A stretch of DNA of 64,000 nucleotides from UTCHB3 sp002050155 (GTDB taxonomy: Bacteria; Bacteroidota; Ignavibacteria; Ignavibacteriales; Ignavibacteriaceae). Positions 8,008 to 16,193 of this stretch are shown piece after piece. The first letter of the stretch is position 1. Each line of letters starts with the position of its first letter. The position numbers were made by a program, and so were the translations under genes. Where the stretch lies: assembly GCA_030584105.1 (NCBI GenBank), contig CP129491.1, positions 2,728,001 to 2,792,000 of the forward strand, read 5' to 3'. The notes under the pieces are model-generated. The model was not told where the DNA came from, searched no databases, and was given only the letters and a program-made list of their open reading frames with translations.

Positions 8008-8439
8008 TTACGATTTCAAACCGAGTAGTTCGTGAATCTTCGCAAGAGTTTCCTTGGAGATATTTGAACTCTTTTTCTGTTCACCTTCACTCTCTTTAAG
8101 TTCATCTGAAATTGCAGATTTTAGTTTTTTATTATTCATCAGTGCAGTTACCAAAGATGAGATAGAATAAGCCAGTTGCGGGTCTGGGTTCTCCCTGGCC
8201 GCTTCGGCGTAGATTTCGGCCAACCCCCAAAGTGTTTCATCAAAGCCCTTGGCACGGTTAAAAAATTTTACTTTTGCCTGATCCCATTCCCCCCTTTCTT
8301 TCCAATTAAATAAAGTTTTCCGACTTACACAACCCTCCGGGAGTATTCTGAATATAGTGTCGATTGACATTCCTTTTTTGACATAGTACTCAAAAGCTTC
8401 TGCTTTTACCTGCTCTTTATTCAATTTTGTAGGTTTCAT
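8008..8439 (-). CDS. Small terminase subunit-like protein (Mu gp27 position)
   Basis: From the ATG at 8439 the product is 143 aa; a longer frame starts at 8469. Residues about 7-55 form an HTH of the terminase small-subunit / DUF1804 type: EAFEYYVKKGMSIDTIF, then GCVSRKTLFNWKERGEW with the typical W and K. The middle is helical and the C-terminus acidic then helical. Small subunits recognise the packaging site and regulate the large subunit. Position directly upstream of TerL supports the call. It overlaps the preceding gene by 23 bases. Confidence 0.75.
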   Translation of the reverse strand: MKPTKLNKEQVKAEAFEYYVKKGMSIDTIFRILPEGCVSRKTLFNWKERGEWDQAKVKFFNRAKGFDETLWGLAEIYAEAARENPDPQLAYSISSLVTALMNNKKLKSAISDELKESEGEQKKSSNISKETLAKIHELLGLKS

Positions 8440-8668
8440 CAATCTCGTCCATTTTCTCTTTGATTTCAATAATATCCTGCTGTAAGGTTTTTAGAGTGCT
8501 CACAAAGTTTTCTACTTTCTCAAAATCTATTTGCTCGAACTCCCTGAACAATGGGTCGATTTCCTCTGCAAGTCTCTGTCTAAAAGTGGTTACGGTTAAC
8601 GATTTTTTCCTGAGAGAGGATTTAAGTTCCTGATATTTGCCAATTATTAGGGTTCTTCTACCGTTCAT
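8417..8668 (-). CDS. Coiled-coil phage protein, Mu gp26-like position (83 aa)
   Basis: This small protein is almost all helix with a long coiled coil in its second half (FVSTLKTLQQDIIEIKEKMDE). It lies between a DUF2730-like membrane protein and the small terminase, the place of Mu gp26, whose role is unknown. Overlaps on both sides indicate a true gene in one operon. Confidence 0.65.
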   Translation of the reverse strand: MNGRRTLIIGKYQELKSSLRKKSLTVTTFRQRLAEEIDPLFREFEQIDFEKVENFVSTLKTLQQDIIEIKEKMDEIDETYKIE

Positions 8669-8972
8669 TTTTCACTATGTCCTTAAGATTATCAATTTTA
8701 ACCTCCATCCTGCTGAGGGTTTCATTGATCATTAGTTTTATTTTATGATCTTCATGGATATATCTGGTTAACTCAACCAATATCTGTTTATTGCTTTCAG
8801 TGTGATATTCCATCATGTTTAACAAATTATCGTTCATTTGTTTCATCTGTGACTTATACAGTTGCAGATAAGCCTTTGAAGAGTATAACCAAATTGCAAA
8901 AAGTATTCCGGCAACCACAACGATGGGTGATCCGTTCTTAAGCAGTTCCGGAAAGAATGAGAGTTGAGCCAT
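8658..8972 (-). CDS. Membrane-anchored coiled-coil protein, Mu gp25/DUF2730-like
   Basis: The 104-residue product has one transmembrane segment (about residues 14-31, SPIVVVAGILFAIWLYS) and then a long coiled coil (QMNDNLLNMMEYHTES through MEVKIDNLKDIV). This matches the form and position of Mu gp25 (DUF2730), the first gene of the packaging block. The function is unknown. It is the promoter-proximal gene of the minus-strand operon and faces the divergent region 8973-9101. Confidence 0.65.
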   Translation of the reverse strand: MAQLSFFPELLKNGSPIVVVAGILFAIWLYSSKAYLQLYKSQMKQMNDNLLNMMEYHTESNKQILVELTRYIHEDHKIKLMINETLSRMEVKIDNLKDIVKNER

Positions 8973-8997
8973 ATTTGTTCCATAAAATTGAGAAAAC

Positions 8998-9077
8998 GCA
9001 ACTTAATCTAATCTTTACCGGGCGGGTCAGAAATTGCATGTTGCACTTTTCACGGTATCCGGGTAATCTTAAGTTGC
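8998..9077. promoter_or_regulatory. Divergent regulatory region with a widely spaced inverted repeat
   Basis: Between the divergent packaging operon (-) and the capsid operon (+), GCAACTTAA (8998-9006) is mirrored by TTAAGTTGC (9069-9077). Extra symmetry is present next to the arms (TTTACCGG against CCGGGTAA). Such paired sites between divergent late promoters suit a dimeric activator such as the Mor-like protein. The binding protein is inferred, not shown. Confidence 0.45.
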
Positions 9078-9101
9078 AGTCAAAAAGGAAAGGATTTCGC
9101 T

Positions 9102-10001
9102 TTGCGGATAGAAATTTTTAAGACGGGGGTGCATAAACCTATGCAAGGGGAGGCTCGAACCTTTACAGTGGCTGATCTGGATTCAATTGTAGCAGCAAGT
9201 GCAGGGAAAGAAATACCGGCTGTAATAGGGCACCCTAAGTTGGCTGACCCGGCTTACGGTTGGGCTAAAGTCATCGAAAGAGAGGGCGAATCCCTTTTTG
9301 CACAACTCGACCAGGTCGATCCCGGCTTCGAAGAGCTGGTAAAAGCCGGCAGATACAAAAACATATCAATCTCAATTAACAAGGATGGTAGCGTTCGTCA
9401 TATCGGGTTTTTGGGTGCTGTACCGCCGGCAGTAACCGGATTGAAACCGGTTGAGTTCTCTAATGATGCAGAAGCGGCTGAATACGCAGTTGGGGATATT
9501 ATTCCAGCACCGGTGGAAAGCGACAGCAAGAAAGAAAAAACCAAGAAAGAAGAAGAAGAAGAGAGTTCAACCCCTGAATGCAGTGCGTCTGAGGAACTTT
9601 TAAGGAGGGTTACTGCAGCAGAAAATAAGGTGGCTCAATTGGAAAAACAACTTCTGGAAAAAATAAAAGCTGAAAAGCAAACCGAGTTCGCTGCTTTCGC
9701 AGATGCACAGGTGGCCGAGGGAAGAATCAAACCTGATGCTAAAGGAAAAGTTATTAATGTGCTGATGCATTTGAATTCAGTTGGCACTGATGGCGCCTTA
9801 AACTTTGCAGAAGCTGAGCCTGAAGCCTCAAAAATATTTAGGGAGTTGATAAAATCACTTCCAAGTATTGTAACTCCGGGAAGAATCCCGGGACTGCAAT
9901 TTGCCGCCGGAGACCAGCCTACTGATGAAGCAAAACCGCTTGCCGGAAAAGAATTGGCGCAATTTATTAAAAAATCTATGGAGAACTACGATGAAGCTTA
10001 G
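9102..10001 (+). CDS. Mu gpI-like head maturation protease / scaffold
   Basis: The start is a TTG at 9102, set by AAAGGAAAGG 8 bases upstream. The 299-residue protein begins like the Mu I protease family: IFKTGVHKPMQGEARTF, then IPAVIGHPKLADPAYGWAKV, RYKNISISI and FLGAVPPAVTGLKPVEFS. A Lys/Glu-rich linker (about 142-160) leads to a coiled-coil scaffold half and a C-terminal capsid-binding-like tail. The protease processes scaffold and capsid during prohead maturation; in Mu an internal product (Z) is the scaffold. It overlaps the capsid gene by 11 bases. Confidence 0.88.
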   Translation: MRIEIFKTGVHKPMQGEARTFTVADLDSIVAASAGKEIPAVIGHPKLADPAYGWAKVIEREGESLFAQLDQVDPGFEELVKAGRYKNISISINKDGSVRHIGFLGAVPPAVTGLKPVEFSNDAEAAEYAVGDIIPAPVESDSKKEKTKKEEEEESSTPECSASEELLRRVTAAENKVAQLEKQLLEKIKAEKQTEFAAFADAQVAEGRIKPDAKGKVINVLMHLNSVGTDGALNFAEAEPEASKIFRELIKSLPSIVTPGRIPGLQFAAGDQPTDEAKPLAGKELAQFIKKSMENYDEA

Positions 10002-10908
10002 GGAAATAAGCAACAATGACACTTTAACTCTCTCGGCATTAGAAGAGCTGATGAAAAAATCGGCTCTTTTGCAGTTAGCTGAATTCTATTCGATGACCGG
10101 CAATGCAGATAACAAAAGAAAAGCAGCCACTGCCACCGGAGGCGAGTTCAGGGCGTTAGACAGCAATTATGCCGATAATCATATCACCCCTCAGTTTGCT
10201 TCCGTGGCACTGAAAATATTTGGTGGTCTGGTGCAGGTGGACAGAGCTCACGAGCGAAGAGGTGCTGATATCGGGTCTGTCCGAGCAACAGAATTGATGA
10301 ATTTCGTGAAGAATCTGGCAAAAAACTTTAATGATAAGTTTTTCAACGGGGTTATCTCAGCAACTTCTTTTAACGGGCTTAAGGCAATTATGCCGGCAGG
10401 CCAAAAATTTGTTCCCCTTAACGATGGTTTTCAAGTGCTCGCCGGCAGTGATAATACGGCGCGTAAGAGCCAGCAGGCTTTTCTGGAGTACATCCATTAC
10501 CTCATAAGTTTGCTTGACGGCGGTGCCGGTGCGCTTTTTATGAACGGATCTGTTATCGCCAGGCTAACGACAATTGCTGAAGGACATATAGAAAGGACGC
10601 CAAACGAGTTTGGAGTGCTGATACCTTCTTTCGACGGCGTCCCATTGATTAACCCGGGATATAATGCTTCAGGCGGTGAGATTCTACCGGCAAACGAAGT
10701 TTGTGGTAACAATTCGGCAACAACTTCAATATACGCGGCTTCGTTCGGCACCTCAGATGATCTTACCATTGCAACCAACAAGGGGTTGGAAGTGCTTGAT
10801 TTGGGGTTGATTGGTGTACACTATAATCACAGTGTTGAACTTGATGCTGATCTGGTTCTGGTTAACGATAAGGCAGTAGGACAACTTGCAGGAATAGAAA
10901 TAATTTAA
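9991..10908 (+). CDS. Major capsid protein (HK97-fold type)
   Basis: The ATG at 9991 is chosen because GGAG precedes it by 7 bases; the open frame runs further upstream inside the scaffold gene. The 305-residue length equals Mu gpT. Motifs include YSMTGNADNKRKAATATGGEF, VDRAHERRGADIGSVRATELMNF and FNGLKAIMPAGQKF, seen in capsids of Bacteroidota phages. The position right after the I protease is diagnostic. A terminator follows, so capsid mRNA is expected to be abundant relative to downstream genes. Confidence 0.85.
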   Translation: MKLREISNNDTLTLSALEELMKKSALLQLAEFYSMTGNADNKRKAATATGGEFRALDSNYADNHITPQFASVALKIFGGLVQVDRAHERRGADIGSVRATELMNFVKNLAKNFNDKFFNGVISATSFNGLKAIMPAGQKFVPLNDGFQVLAGSDNTARKSQQAFLEYIHYLISLLDGGAGALFMNGSVIARLTTIAEGHIERTPNEFGVLIPSFDGVPLINPGYNASGGEILPANEVCGNNSATTSIYAASFGTSDDLTIATNKGLEVLDLGLIGVHYNHSVELDADLVLVNDKAVGQLAGIEII

Positions 10909-10928
10909 CATTATCTCTGTTCCCCTCT

Positions 10929-10970
10929 CGGTGGCGGAAGTTGTTATAACAACCCGCCCCGATTTTTTTT
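10929..10970 (+). terminator. Terminator after the capsid gene
   Basis: GGCGG and CCGCC arms enclose the self-complementary GTTGTTATAACAAC, and the hairpin (10929-10961) is followed by eight T (10963-10970). A terminator directly after the capsid gene is common in phages and limits read-through. Confidence 0.7.
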
Positions 10971-11001
10971 AAGTAACTATTATAAAAAAAGGAAGACAAA
11001 A

Positions 11002-11463
11002 TTGAAAAAAATATTTTTAACTATTTTAGTTTGCCTGCCCCTCTTTTTCTCGCATGAAATAGTCGGTCAAACTGCCTGGTTGCCCGGGTTAAACGGAAAA
11101 GTTACGCATGAAAACGGCTGGAAGGTTATAAGGTATGAGGGTACTCTCAGCGGTACTGATACTCTTATCTCCGCTCCTTTTAATCTTTCTTACTGTGACA
11201 ATAATTTTAGGATATTCAGACGGTTCACCCAAAATTCTGATTCCGTAAGTATTACTGCGTTCAGAGAAGAAAATTGGTTACCGGGTACTTGGAGATTCCT
11301 GAATCGATTCATTTGTGAAAATGACAGTGCAAATGTTTCTTCCGTATATTACGATACGATGAAAATGCCGTTGTATTCCAGGCTTGTGTTCATCGGCACT
11401 GCAGGCAACGGAAAGGCTGTTAACATTAAAGTTAAAATATTGGCGCGTTTTAGAGGTAATTAA
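11002..11463 (+). CDS. Secreted-type phage protein of unknown function (153 aa)
   Basis: The TTG at 11002 is preceded by AAGGAAG at 7 bases. Residues 1-22 (KKIFLTILVCLPLFFS and following) form a clear Sec signal peptide. The rest is beta-rich with no recognised motif (WLPGLNGKVTHENGWKVIRY). It lies between capsid and gp36, a place normally held by head decoration or completion proteins, which are not secreted. It may be a lysogenic-conversion (moron) gene acting in the envelope or periplasm. Not recognised. Confidence 0.75.
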   Translation: MKKIFLTILVCLPLFFSHEIVGQTAWLPGLNGKVTHENGWKVIRYEGTLSGTDTLISAPFNLSYCDNNFRIFRRFTQNSDSVSITAFREENWLPGTWRFLNRFICENDSANVSSVYYDTMKMPLYSRLVFIGTAGNGKAVNIKVKILARFRGN

Positions 11464-11496
11464 CGATTTTGAGTATCCGGCGAAAGTGAAACATTA

Positions 11497-11940
11497 ATGT
11501 ACTGCTCCCTTGCTGACTTGCAGAAAAGAATATCCGTACAGGAGATTATCAGACTTGTTTCCGATTCGGGCAGTGAACCCGACTTTGAAGACACATCTGA
11601 TGCAGGAAGGCTTCTGGTTGAAGCTGCAATCATTTCTGCCGGTACTGAAATTGATTTCGCCTGTGCCGGGAGATACACTGTTCCCTTATCTCCAATACCT
11701 GCACGAATTGTGGATATCTGTGTGGATATCTCTGTTTATAATTTGTTTAAGCGGCGTTTTCGGGATATCCCTGAACTGATCGTAAAACAATACGACGATG
11801 CAAAAAAGGAGTTAAACGAAATTGCAAAAGGAAATCGCATACTAAATGTTAACACATCTGAAGAAAATTCACCGGGCGGAGGGATGGCGGTAAACAAAAC
11901 GAATGCAGATAAAACTTATAATCTGGAGGGATATTTATAA
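11497..11940 (+). CDS. Mu gp36-like protein (DUF1320)
   Basis: The 147-residue product begins MYCSLADLQKRISVQEIIRL and contains AAIISAGTEIDFACAGRYTVPL, PARIVDICVDISVYNLFKRR, the pattern of DUF1320 head-tail connector proteins. It is likely a head-completion/connector protein at the neck. Its stop is followed at once by the gp37-like gene. Confidence 0.88.
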   Translation: MYCSLADLQKRISVQEIIRLVSDSGSEPDFEDTSDAGRLLVEAAIISAGTEIDFACAGRYTVPLSPIPARIVDICVDISVYNLFKRRFRDIPELIVKQYDDAKKELNEIAKGNRILNVNTSEENSPGGGMAVNKTNADKTYNLEGYL

Positions 11941-12396
11941 ATGCCCGGAATGACATCAGAAGCGAAGGCTATTGTAGCTGATATAATTGAGAATGTTATG
12001 GCGGGGTTAGTTTCACCTGCGGATAAGTTAAAAATTTATCTCCCGGCAAACCTTGAAAATTATGATGATTTGGATGATGGGGGGCACATTCTGGTGCTGT
12101 ATAAAGGCTCCCGGTATAGTGATAACAAAGTTTCTTATGCAGTAAATCAAAATCGTGAAATAACTATCTCGGTAACCATTGAAAGCCTGAGTGTGCCGGG
12201 GAGAATGTTACCCGAAGATTATCTTGATGCAATTATTTCAGGGCTCATAAATTATGAAATGACAGTCAGCTGGCGCCAGCCCGGCAAACGAATCACTGTT
12301 TCTTCTGATGAACTAATGGGGGAAAATAATGGCAGGTGGCGATACATACTCGAGGTATCTGTGCCCGCCACAATCTTTTCAGGTGGTACTATATGA
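11941..12396 (+). CDS. Mu gp37-like protein (DUF1834)
   Basis: Immediately downstream of the gp36-like gene, this 151-residue protein has the gp37 form: helical start, LVLYKGSRYSDN, then alternating strands (REITISVTIESLSVP) and RWRYILEVSVPA. In Mu and related phages gp37 is a small tail or head-tail joining protein. The order gp36-gp37 supports it. Confidence 0.8.
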   Translation: MPGMTSEAKAIVADIIENVMAGLVSPADKLKIYLPANLENYDDLDDGGHILVLYKGSRYSDNKVSYAVNQNREITISVTIESLSVPGRMLPEDYLDAIISGLINYEMTVSWRQPGKRITVSSDELMGENNGRWRYILEVSVPATIFSGGTI

Positions 12397-12761
12397 TCTT
12401 TAACGGCATTATCCTCATCATTTATTGTGCGTTTCTTCAGGGAGTTTTCAATGCCGGAATGGATGCAATAAAGTTTAAGGTGTCTGACTTCATCTTTCAA
12501 ACAGATTACTGGTTATCAAAAGGTGCTTATTCGCCGGGCAAACGAACCCGGCTTAAAAAACATATTTTGGTATTTCTTGCAGATGGTTGGCACCTGCTGA
12601 AAACTTTTATGGTATTAATGTCAGGTTTAATCACTTACATCTCAGTAGCTCATGCAGGTTCCTTGGGTGAAACACCATGGAGCCTGCTTTTTATCCCCGG
12701 GTACTACATGTCATTCTCACTCGGGCACATTTTCGGCTACAATTGGTTTTGGATTAAATGA
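12393..12761 (+). CDS. Phage membrane protein, unknown (122 aa)
   Basis: The ATG at 12393 overlaps the previous stop (ATATGATC). Three hydrophobic segments are visible: residues about 2-20, 65-90 and 98-115. It lies in the lysis module before the amidase and may help lysis, but no holin signature is seen. The longer frame starting at 12336 lies inside gp37 and is not used. Confidence 0.65.
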   Translation: MIFNGIILIIYCAFLQGVFNAGMDAIKFKVSDFIFQTDYWLSKGAYSPGKRTRLKKHILVFLADGWHLLKTFMVLMSGLITYISVAHAGSLGETPWSLLFIPGYYMSFSLGHIFGYNWFWIK

Positions 12762-12803
12762 TAATCCCTTAATCAAAGCCGGATAACAAGTGAAAGGTAG
12801 AAA

Positions 12804-13412
12804 ATGAAAATAAACAGCTTTTTAAGAAGAATGTTTGTTAAGCCTAAGGCTTATTTTTTAACACATGAGGCAATAGTAAGAATCGCAAAAGAAGCAAAAG
12901 GAAAAGGTATTCGTTACCTCCCGCTTCATTATGTCGGTGTGGCAAATGCAGACACATCAGGTGAAGCAATTACCCGGTATCATAAAAATACGCTTGGTTG
13001 GAAAGCCGATGGATATCATCTTTTTCTAAACCACGACGGAATAATTGAAGAACTTGAGCCGATTGGAACAAGAGCAAATGGTTGTAGAGCCTCCGGAAGA
13101 TCATGGTGGAATCGATGGTCGAAATTTCCAAGCAATGAAGAGTACATCGGAATCAAAGCCCTGCACATATGTTTTGAAACAATCGTTGGATACAAGATGT
13201 CTTCAACACAGGAAAGACTGCTTTTGGAACTTTTCAGGGAACTTATCCGGCAAATTCCAAATATCTTAATTGGCGGGCATCGTGAATTCCCGGACTATGA
13301 GAACTGGAACAAAAGGCAGAATACTCTGTGCCCCGGTTTTTCCGTCTCCGACTGGCTGAAAGACGCCGGAATCCTTAAATCTAACTGTTTTTATGAGGTG
13401 TGGAAGCCATGA
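12804..13412 (+). CDS. Endolysin: N-acetylmuramoyl-L-alanine amidase (amidase_2/PGRP type)
   Basis: The 202-residue protein has the zinc amidase pattern: first His in YLPLHYVGV (about residue 42), GYHLFLNHDGIIEEL, second His in ILIGGHREFPDY (about 158), and Cys in TLCPGFSVSDWL, a T7-lysozyme-like ligand set. It cuts the amide bond between MurNAc and the stem peptide at lysis. GAAAGGTAG precedes the ATG. The next gene, a holin candidate, overlaps its end, forming a lysis cassette. Confidence 0.88.
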   Translation: MKINSFLRRMFVKPKAYFLTHEAIVRIAKEAKGKGIRYLPLHYVGVANADTSGEAITRYHKNTLGWKADGYHLFLNHDGIIEELEPIGTRANGCRASGRSWWNRWSKFPSNEEYIGIKALHICFETIVGYKMSSTQERLLLELFRELIRQIPNILIGGHREFPDYENWNKRQNTLCPGFSVSDWLKDAGILKSNCFYEVWKP

Positions 13413-13630
13413 AGATAAGTATTGGATGGAGGAAATATTCAGCGTTTCTGTTTAGTTTAGCCACATATGCGGTCTTATTTATACTTGTTTTGGTATTTCG
13501 CTTCATTAATTCAACAGAAATCCCTGCGTTTGCTTTTCAGCTTGGCATGGGGATTTCGGCGGTAACAGGTGTATATTATGGCGGAAATGCCTTAGCAAAA
13601 AGATTCAAATCGGGCGCAAATGAGTATTAA
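13409..13630 (+). CDS. Putative holin (73 aa, two transmembrane segments)
   Basis: The ATG at 13409 overlaps the amidase stop; GGAAG lies just upstream. Two hydrophobic helices (SAFLFSLATYAVLFILVLVF, then FQLGMGISAVTGVYYGGNAL) and a basic tail fit a class II holin, which would make the inner membrane permeable to the endolysin. The call rests on size, topology and position. Confidence 0.65.
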   Translation: MKISIGWRKYSAFLFSLATYAVLFILVLVFRFINSTEIPAFAFQLGMGISAVTGVYYGGNALAKRFKSGANEY

Positions 13631-14135
13631 TAACGGCGTAATCTACATAATTCTTTTTGCAGTTATTGCAGGATTTGTTGTGTTTTACTTCTTTATCAAC
13701 CCCAACCAAAGATTGCAACAGCAGATAGTGTTAAAATCCGGGTCGCCCGACACGATCAGGATTAGCATTGTGGATACTGTTTGGAAAGAAACAAAAACCA
13801 GGGAAATTATCAGAATTAAAGAGGAAAAAATTATCAGATTTAACAACGATTCTTCCCGGTTTGATACCACAATTACAGACGATAATAATCAGATTCGGGT
13901 AACGGGCACAACATTTCCGGCTATAGACAGCCTGAGGCTCGAAGTCGCTTCTATAATTAAATATCCGGAAATTTCAGGAACAGATACAATTAAGATAACA
14001 ACGGTTGACACGCTTAAAATACAAAGCAGAATTGAGGGGGTTGAAGTCCCTTGGTATGATCGTTTCTGGGTAGGTGTTGCGACATGCACAGCGGTGGTTC
14101 TGGGTTTAGTTTTCACTTCCGGCGCAATAAAGTAA
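13620..14135 (+). CDS. Membrane-anchored periplasmic protein of the lysis module, spanin-like candidate
   Basis: An N-terminal membrane segment (VIYIILFAVIAGFVVFYFF) is followed by about 110 mostly beta-strand residues and a second hydrophobic helix at the C-terminus (RFWVGVATCTAVVLGLVF). Similar proteins follow holins in Bacteroidota phages. A two-span form is not the classic Rz/Rz1 layout, so a spanin role is only suggested by position. It overlaps the holin candidate by 11 bases. Confidence 0.6.
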   Translation: MSINNGVIYIILFAVIAGFVVFYFFINPNQRLQQQIVLKSGSPDTIRISIVDTVWKETKTREIIRIKEEKIIRFNNDSSRFDTTITDDNNQIRVTGTTFPAIDSLRLEVASIIKYPEISGTDTIKITTVDTLKIQSRIEGVEVPWYDRFWVGVATCTAVVLGLVFTSGAIK

Positions 14136-14148
14136 TGTTTAGATTTAC

Positions 14149-14162
14149 CCTTAAATTTAAGG
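14149..14162. promoter_or_regulatory. Perfect 14-bp palindrome CCTTAAATTTAAGG
   Basis: It lies in the 106-base gap between the lysis module and the tail module. The TTTAAA core recurs in the other large intergenic gaps of the prophage, suggesting a regulator site for tail-gene expression. The role is inferred. Confidence 0.4.
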
Positions 14163-14241
14163 CACTATTACAATTGTCCTGCATTGGATACGGAACTGAT
14201 AGCAAAAAAGGTTTGAAAATTCACTTATAAAGGAAGAATGT

Positions 14242-15186
14242 ATGAATACAATATCCAATTTTAGACGAGTAATGCTCTTTGATCGCGCCGGTACAAAAAA
14301 CCCGGTTTTGCCTCTCTTCTTTAGCGAAGAGCGCTCCTTGAAAGTAAAAGATGTTGAGGATGTTAAAGATTATGAAGAAAGAGTGATCTCTGACATGACA
14401 GAAGTGGCGTTCAATGCAACCGTCCTTTCAAATGGTGCCGGTGGCTATGTCCCACTTATCCCACTCTTAGCGTTTTACAAGGATGGTGGGGTATCAGCAG
14501 AATTTCTTGGCGAAGTAAAAAACGGCGTACATGATGGGGTTCTGAAATTCGTCGGGAGTAATTGTCTGGGCTTGAACTTTGAGTATGGGTGGTCTGCGCT
14601 TAAGCGCTTTTACACTGTTTCTTTGCTTAGAAGATTTCCCGAAAGAATTTACGAGTCGATAATCAGCAACGCTGTGACTGATGATTATATTCATTTCGGA
14701 AACACACCGCCGCTTTATGAACCCGGTTCTAATGTTATGGACCAGAGAAGTTTTCAGGAGTTTATCTCTTTTTCATGGGGAAGCACACCCGCTCTTTTCA
14801 CCGGCGAAGAGATAGTGGATTTATCCTTCGGGTTGAAATCTGACTCGGGTGAAAATTACCTTAAGAAATCTATTCCGCGACGAATACTCATCGAACTTTC
14901 TGTTACGCTGGACAAGGCCTCAATCACAGATCTTAAGGCTTTCGGAGATGGTAATGATAAACGGACCAATGGTATCTCACCTGCCATAAACTATAAAGTT
15001 GCCTATTCTGACGCCGGTAAGACAGAAGAACACAAATTTGCTGCAGGTGTCTTAACCCGTACTAAAGAGATCGATTGGAATCACACCACACGATTCTTGA
15101 AACTTAAATTTACCGGCTCTGTTAATCCACATCTGATCACCTCATCTGTGGTCGCCGACAACTTTACTTTTAACTACACAAAATAG
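14242..15186 (+). CDS. Putative tail structural protein (314 aa), unknown family
   Basis: AAAGGAAG precedes the ATG. The first gene of the tail module is mostly beta strand with no signal peptide or membrane segment. Repeated strand pairs such as VAFNATVLSNGAGGYVPLIP and RRILIELSVTLDKASI are visible. By position (before the tail chaperones and tape measure) it may be the tail tube or terminator protein, but no family motif was recognised. Confidence 0.65.
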   Translation: MNTISNFRRVMLFDRAGTKNPVLPLFFSEERSLKVKDVEDVKDYEERVISDMTEVAFNATVLSNGAGGYVPLIPLLAFYKDGGVSAEFLGEVKNGVHDGVLKFVGSNCLGLNFEYGWSALKRFYTVSLLRRFPERIYESIISNAVTDDYIHFGNTPPLYEPGSNVMDQRSFQEFISFSWGSTPALFTGEEIVDLSFGLKSDSGENYLKKSIPRRILIELSVTLDKASITDLKAFGDGNDKRTNGISPAINYKVAYSDAGKTEEHKFAAGVLTRTKEIDWNHTTRFLKLKFTGSVNPHLITSSVVADNFTFNYTK

Positions 15187-15195
15187 GATTGAAAC

Positions 15196-15846
15196 ATGTC
15201 AGTCACAACCCAAAACCTTAGCTTTCAGCCTGAAACATACGCCCCGACCCACTCATTTTCTGTAGCGGGAGCGGGCACCGGTGACAAGGTATTTATTCAT
15301 ATCTATAAAGACTCTTCTTTTCAGGAACCATTCAGAAGTTTTTCCGAAACCGAACTTGATGTTTCGGGCGGATATATCTCTTTTGACCCTGACAGTAATG
15401 AGGTACTGTCCTGGCCGTCACTCTGTTGGTACCGGCTTTATTTTAATAATGGCGGTACGGGTAACTATGAACTTTTATATCAGGGTTCAGTAACAGTTTT
15501 AGGGGGTGCAATTTTACCTCCACTTCAGTCTTCTGCAATCCAACTTATGAAAGTTCGACAGATTCTCACTGACGATGGGCAATTTCCTTTCACATTCCCG
15601 ATAGGTACTGTGATCCTGGGCGTTGTGGCAAAAACCGTAGTAACCTTATCCGGCACCATAACCTTAGAGAACCCAGATGCCAACAATGTGCTTACGGAAG
15701 AAACGCTCCCCGATAATAGAGTTTTGTTTTACGAACCCGATGCCGTCGGAACTTATTTCACCACTTCCGGGAAGGTGGCGGTGGATTGTTCGGCTTGGCC
15801 CGCTTCCGGTGGGGTTGACATTACAATTATCTATACGGTGCTTTGA
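15196..15846 (+). CDS. Putative tail or virion structural protein (216 aa)
   Basis: This beta-rich protein has an N-terminal immunoglobulin-like region (ENSF-type strands, FSVAGAGTGDKVFIHIYKDS) and a C-terminal half with VILGVVAKTVVTLSGTITL. It sits directly before the tail chaperone pair, where major tail tube proteins usually lie. The family is not recognised. Its stop TGA overlaps the ATG of the next gene. Confidence 0.65.
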   Translation: MSVTTQNLSFQPETYAPTHSFSVAGAGTGDKVFIHIYKDSSFQEPFRSFSETELDVSGGYISFDPDSNEVLSWPSLCWYRLYFNNGGTGNYELLYQGSVTVLGGAILPPLQSSAIQLMKVRQILTDDGQFPFTFPIGTVILGVVAKTVVTLSGTITLENPDANNVLTEETLPDNRVLFYEPDAVGTYFTTSGKVAVDCSAWPASGGVDITIIYTVL

Positions 15847-16193
15847 TGGAAGATGAAAAGATATTTGTAATAGCCGGGGTGAACTGCAGGGTTAATTTTG
15901 ACCAGACGCTAAGAGAAGTGAAGGAAATCGATGAAATGATGGTACGATCTCAGTCAAATGGTTTGGAATTAGAGGACGCAGAACGCCTTCTACAAATACT
16001 CTTAAAAGCAGATAAACCGGTTGATTATTTGGATGTTACCGAGAGCCAGTTCACTGAAATAATTGCTGAATATTTCGCTCAAAAAAAAAATTGGAGTCTG
16101 AGTATCATCAAAAAATGCGCCCTCTCAGTGAACGAACAGAATGGCTCGAATCAGAACTTTTCCGAATCACTAAAAGAAGAAAACGATATCTAA
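15846..16193 (+). CDS. Tail assembly chaperone (zero-frame, G-like)
   Basis: The ATG at 15846 overlaps the previous stop (TGATG). The 115-residue protein is short and helical after a strand-rich start (EKIFVIAGVNCRVNFDQTL). It lies two genes before the tape measure gene, the standard place of the gpG-type chaperone that coats the tape measure. Near codon 80 its frame crosses a run of ten A containing a slippery heptamer in the correct phase, so some ribosomes should shift into the next frame. Confidence 0.7.
   Translation: MEDEKIFVIAGVNCRVNFDQTLREVKEIDEMMVRSQSNGLELEDAERLLQILLKADKPVDYLDVTESQFTEIIAEYFAQKKNWSLSIIKKCALSVNEQNGSNQNFSESLKEENDI
16082..16088 (+). promoter_or_regulatory. Programmed -1 ribosomal frameshift site A_AAA_AAA
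   Basis: The zero frame reads CAA AAA AAA AAT TGG, so A-AAA-AAA at 16082-16088 is in the X-XXY-YYZ phase. A -1 slip continues directly into the overlapping frame that runs to 16363 with no stop. Frameshifted chaperone pairs before the tape measure gene are a conserved feature of long-tailed phages (lambda G/GT). Confidence 0.75.
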
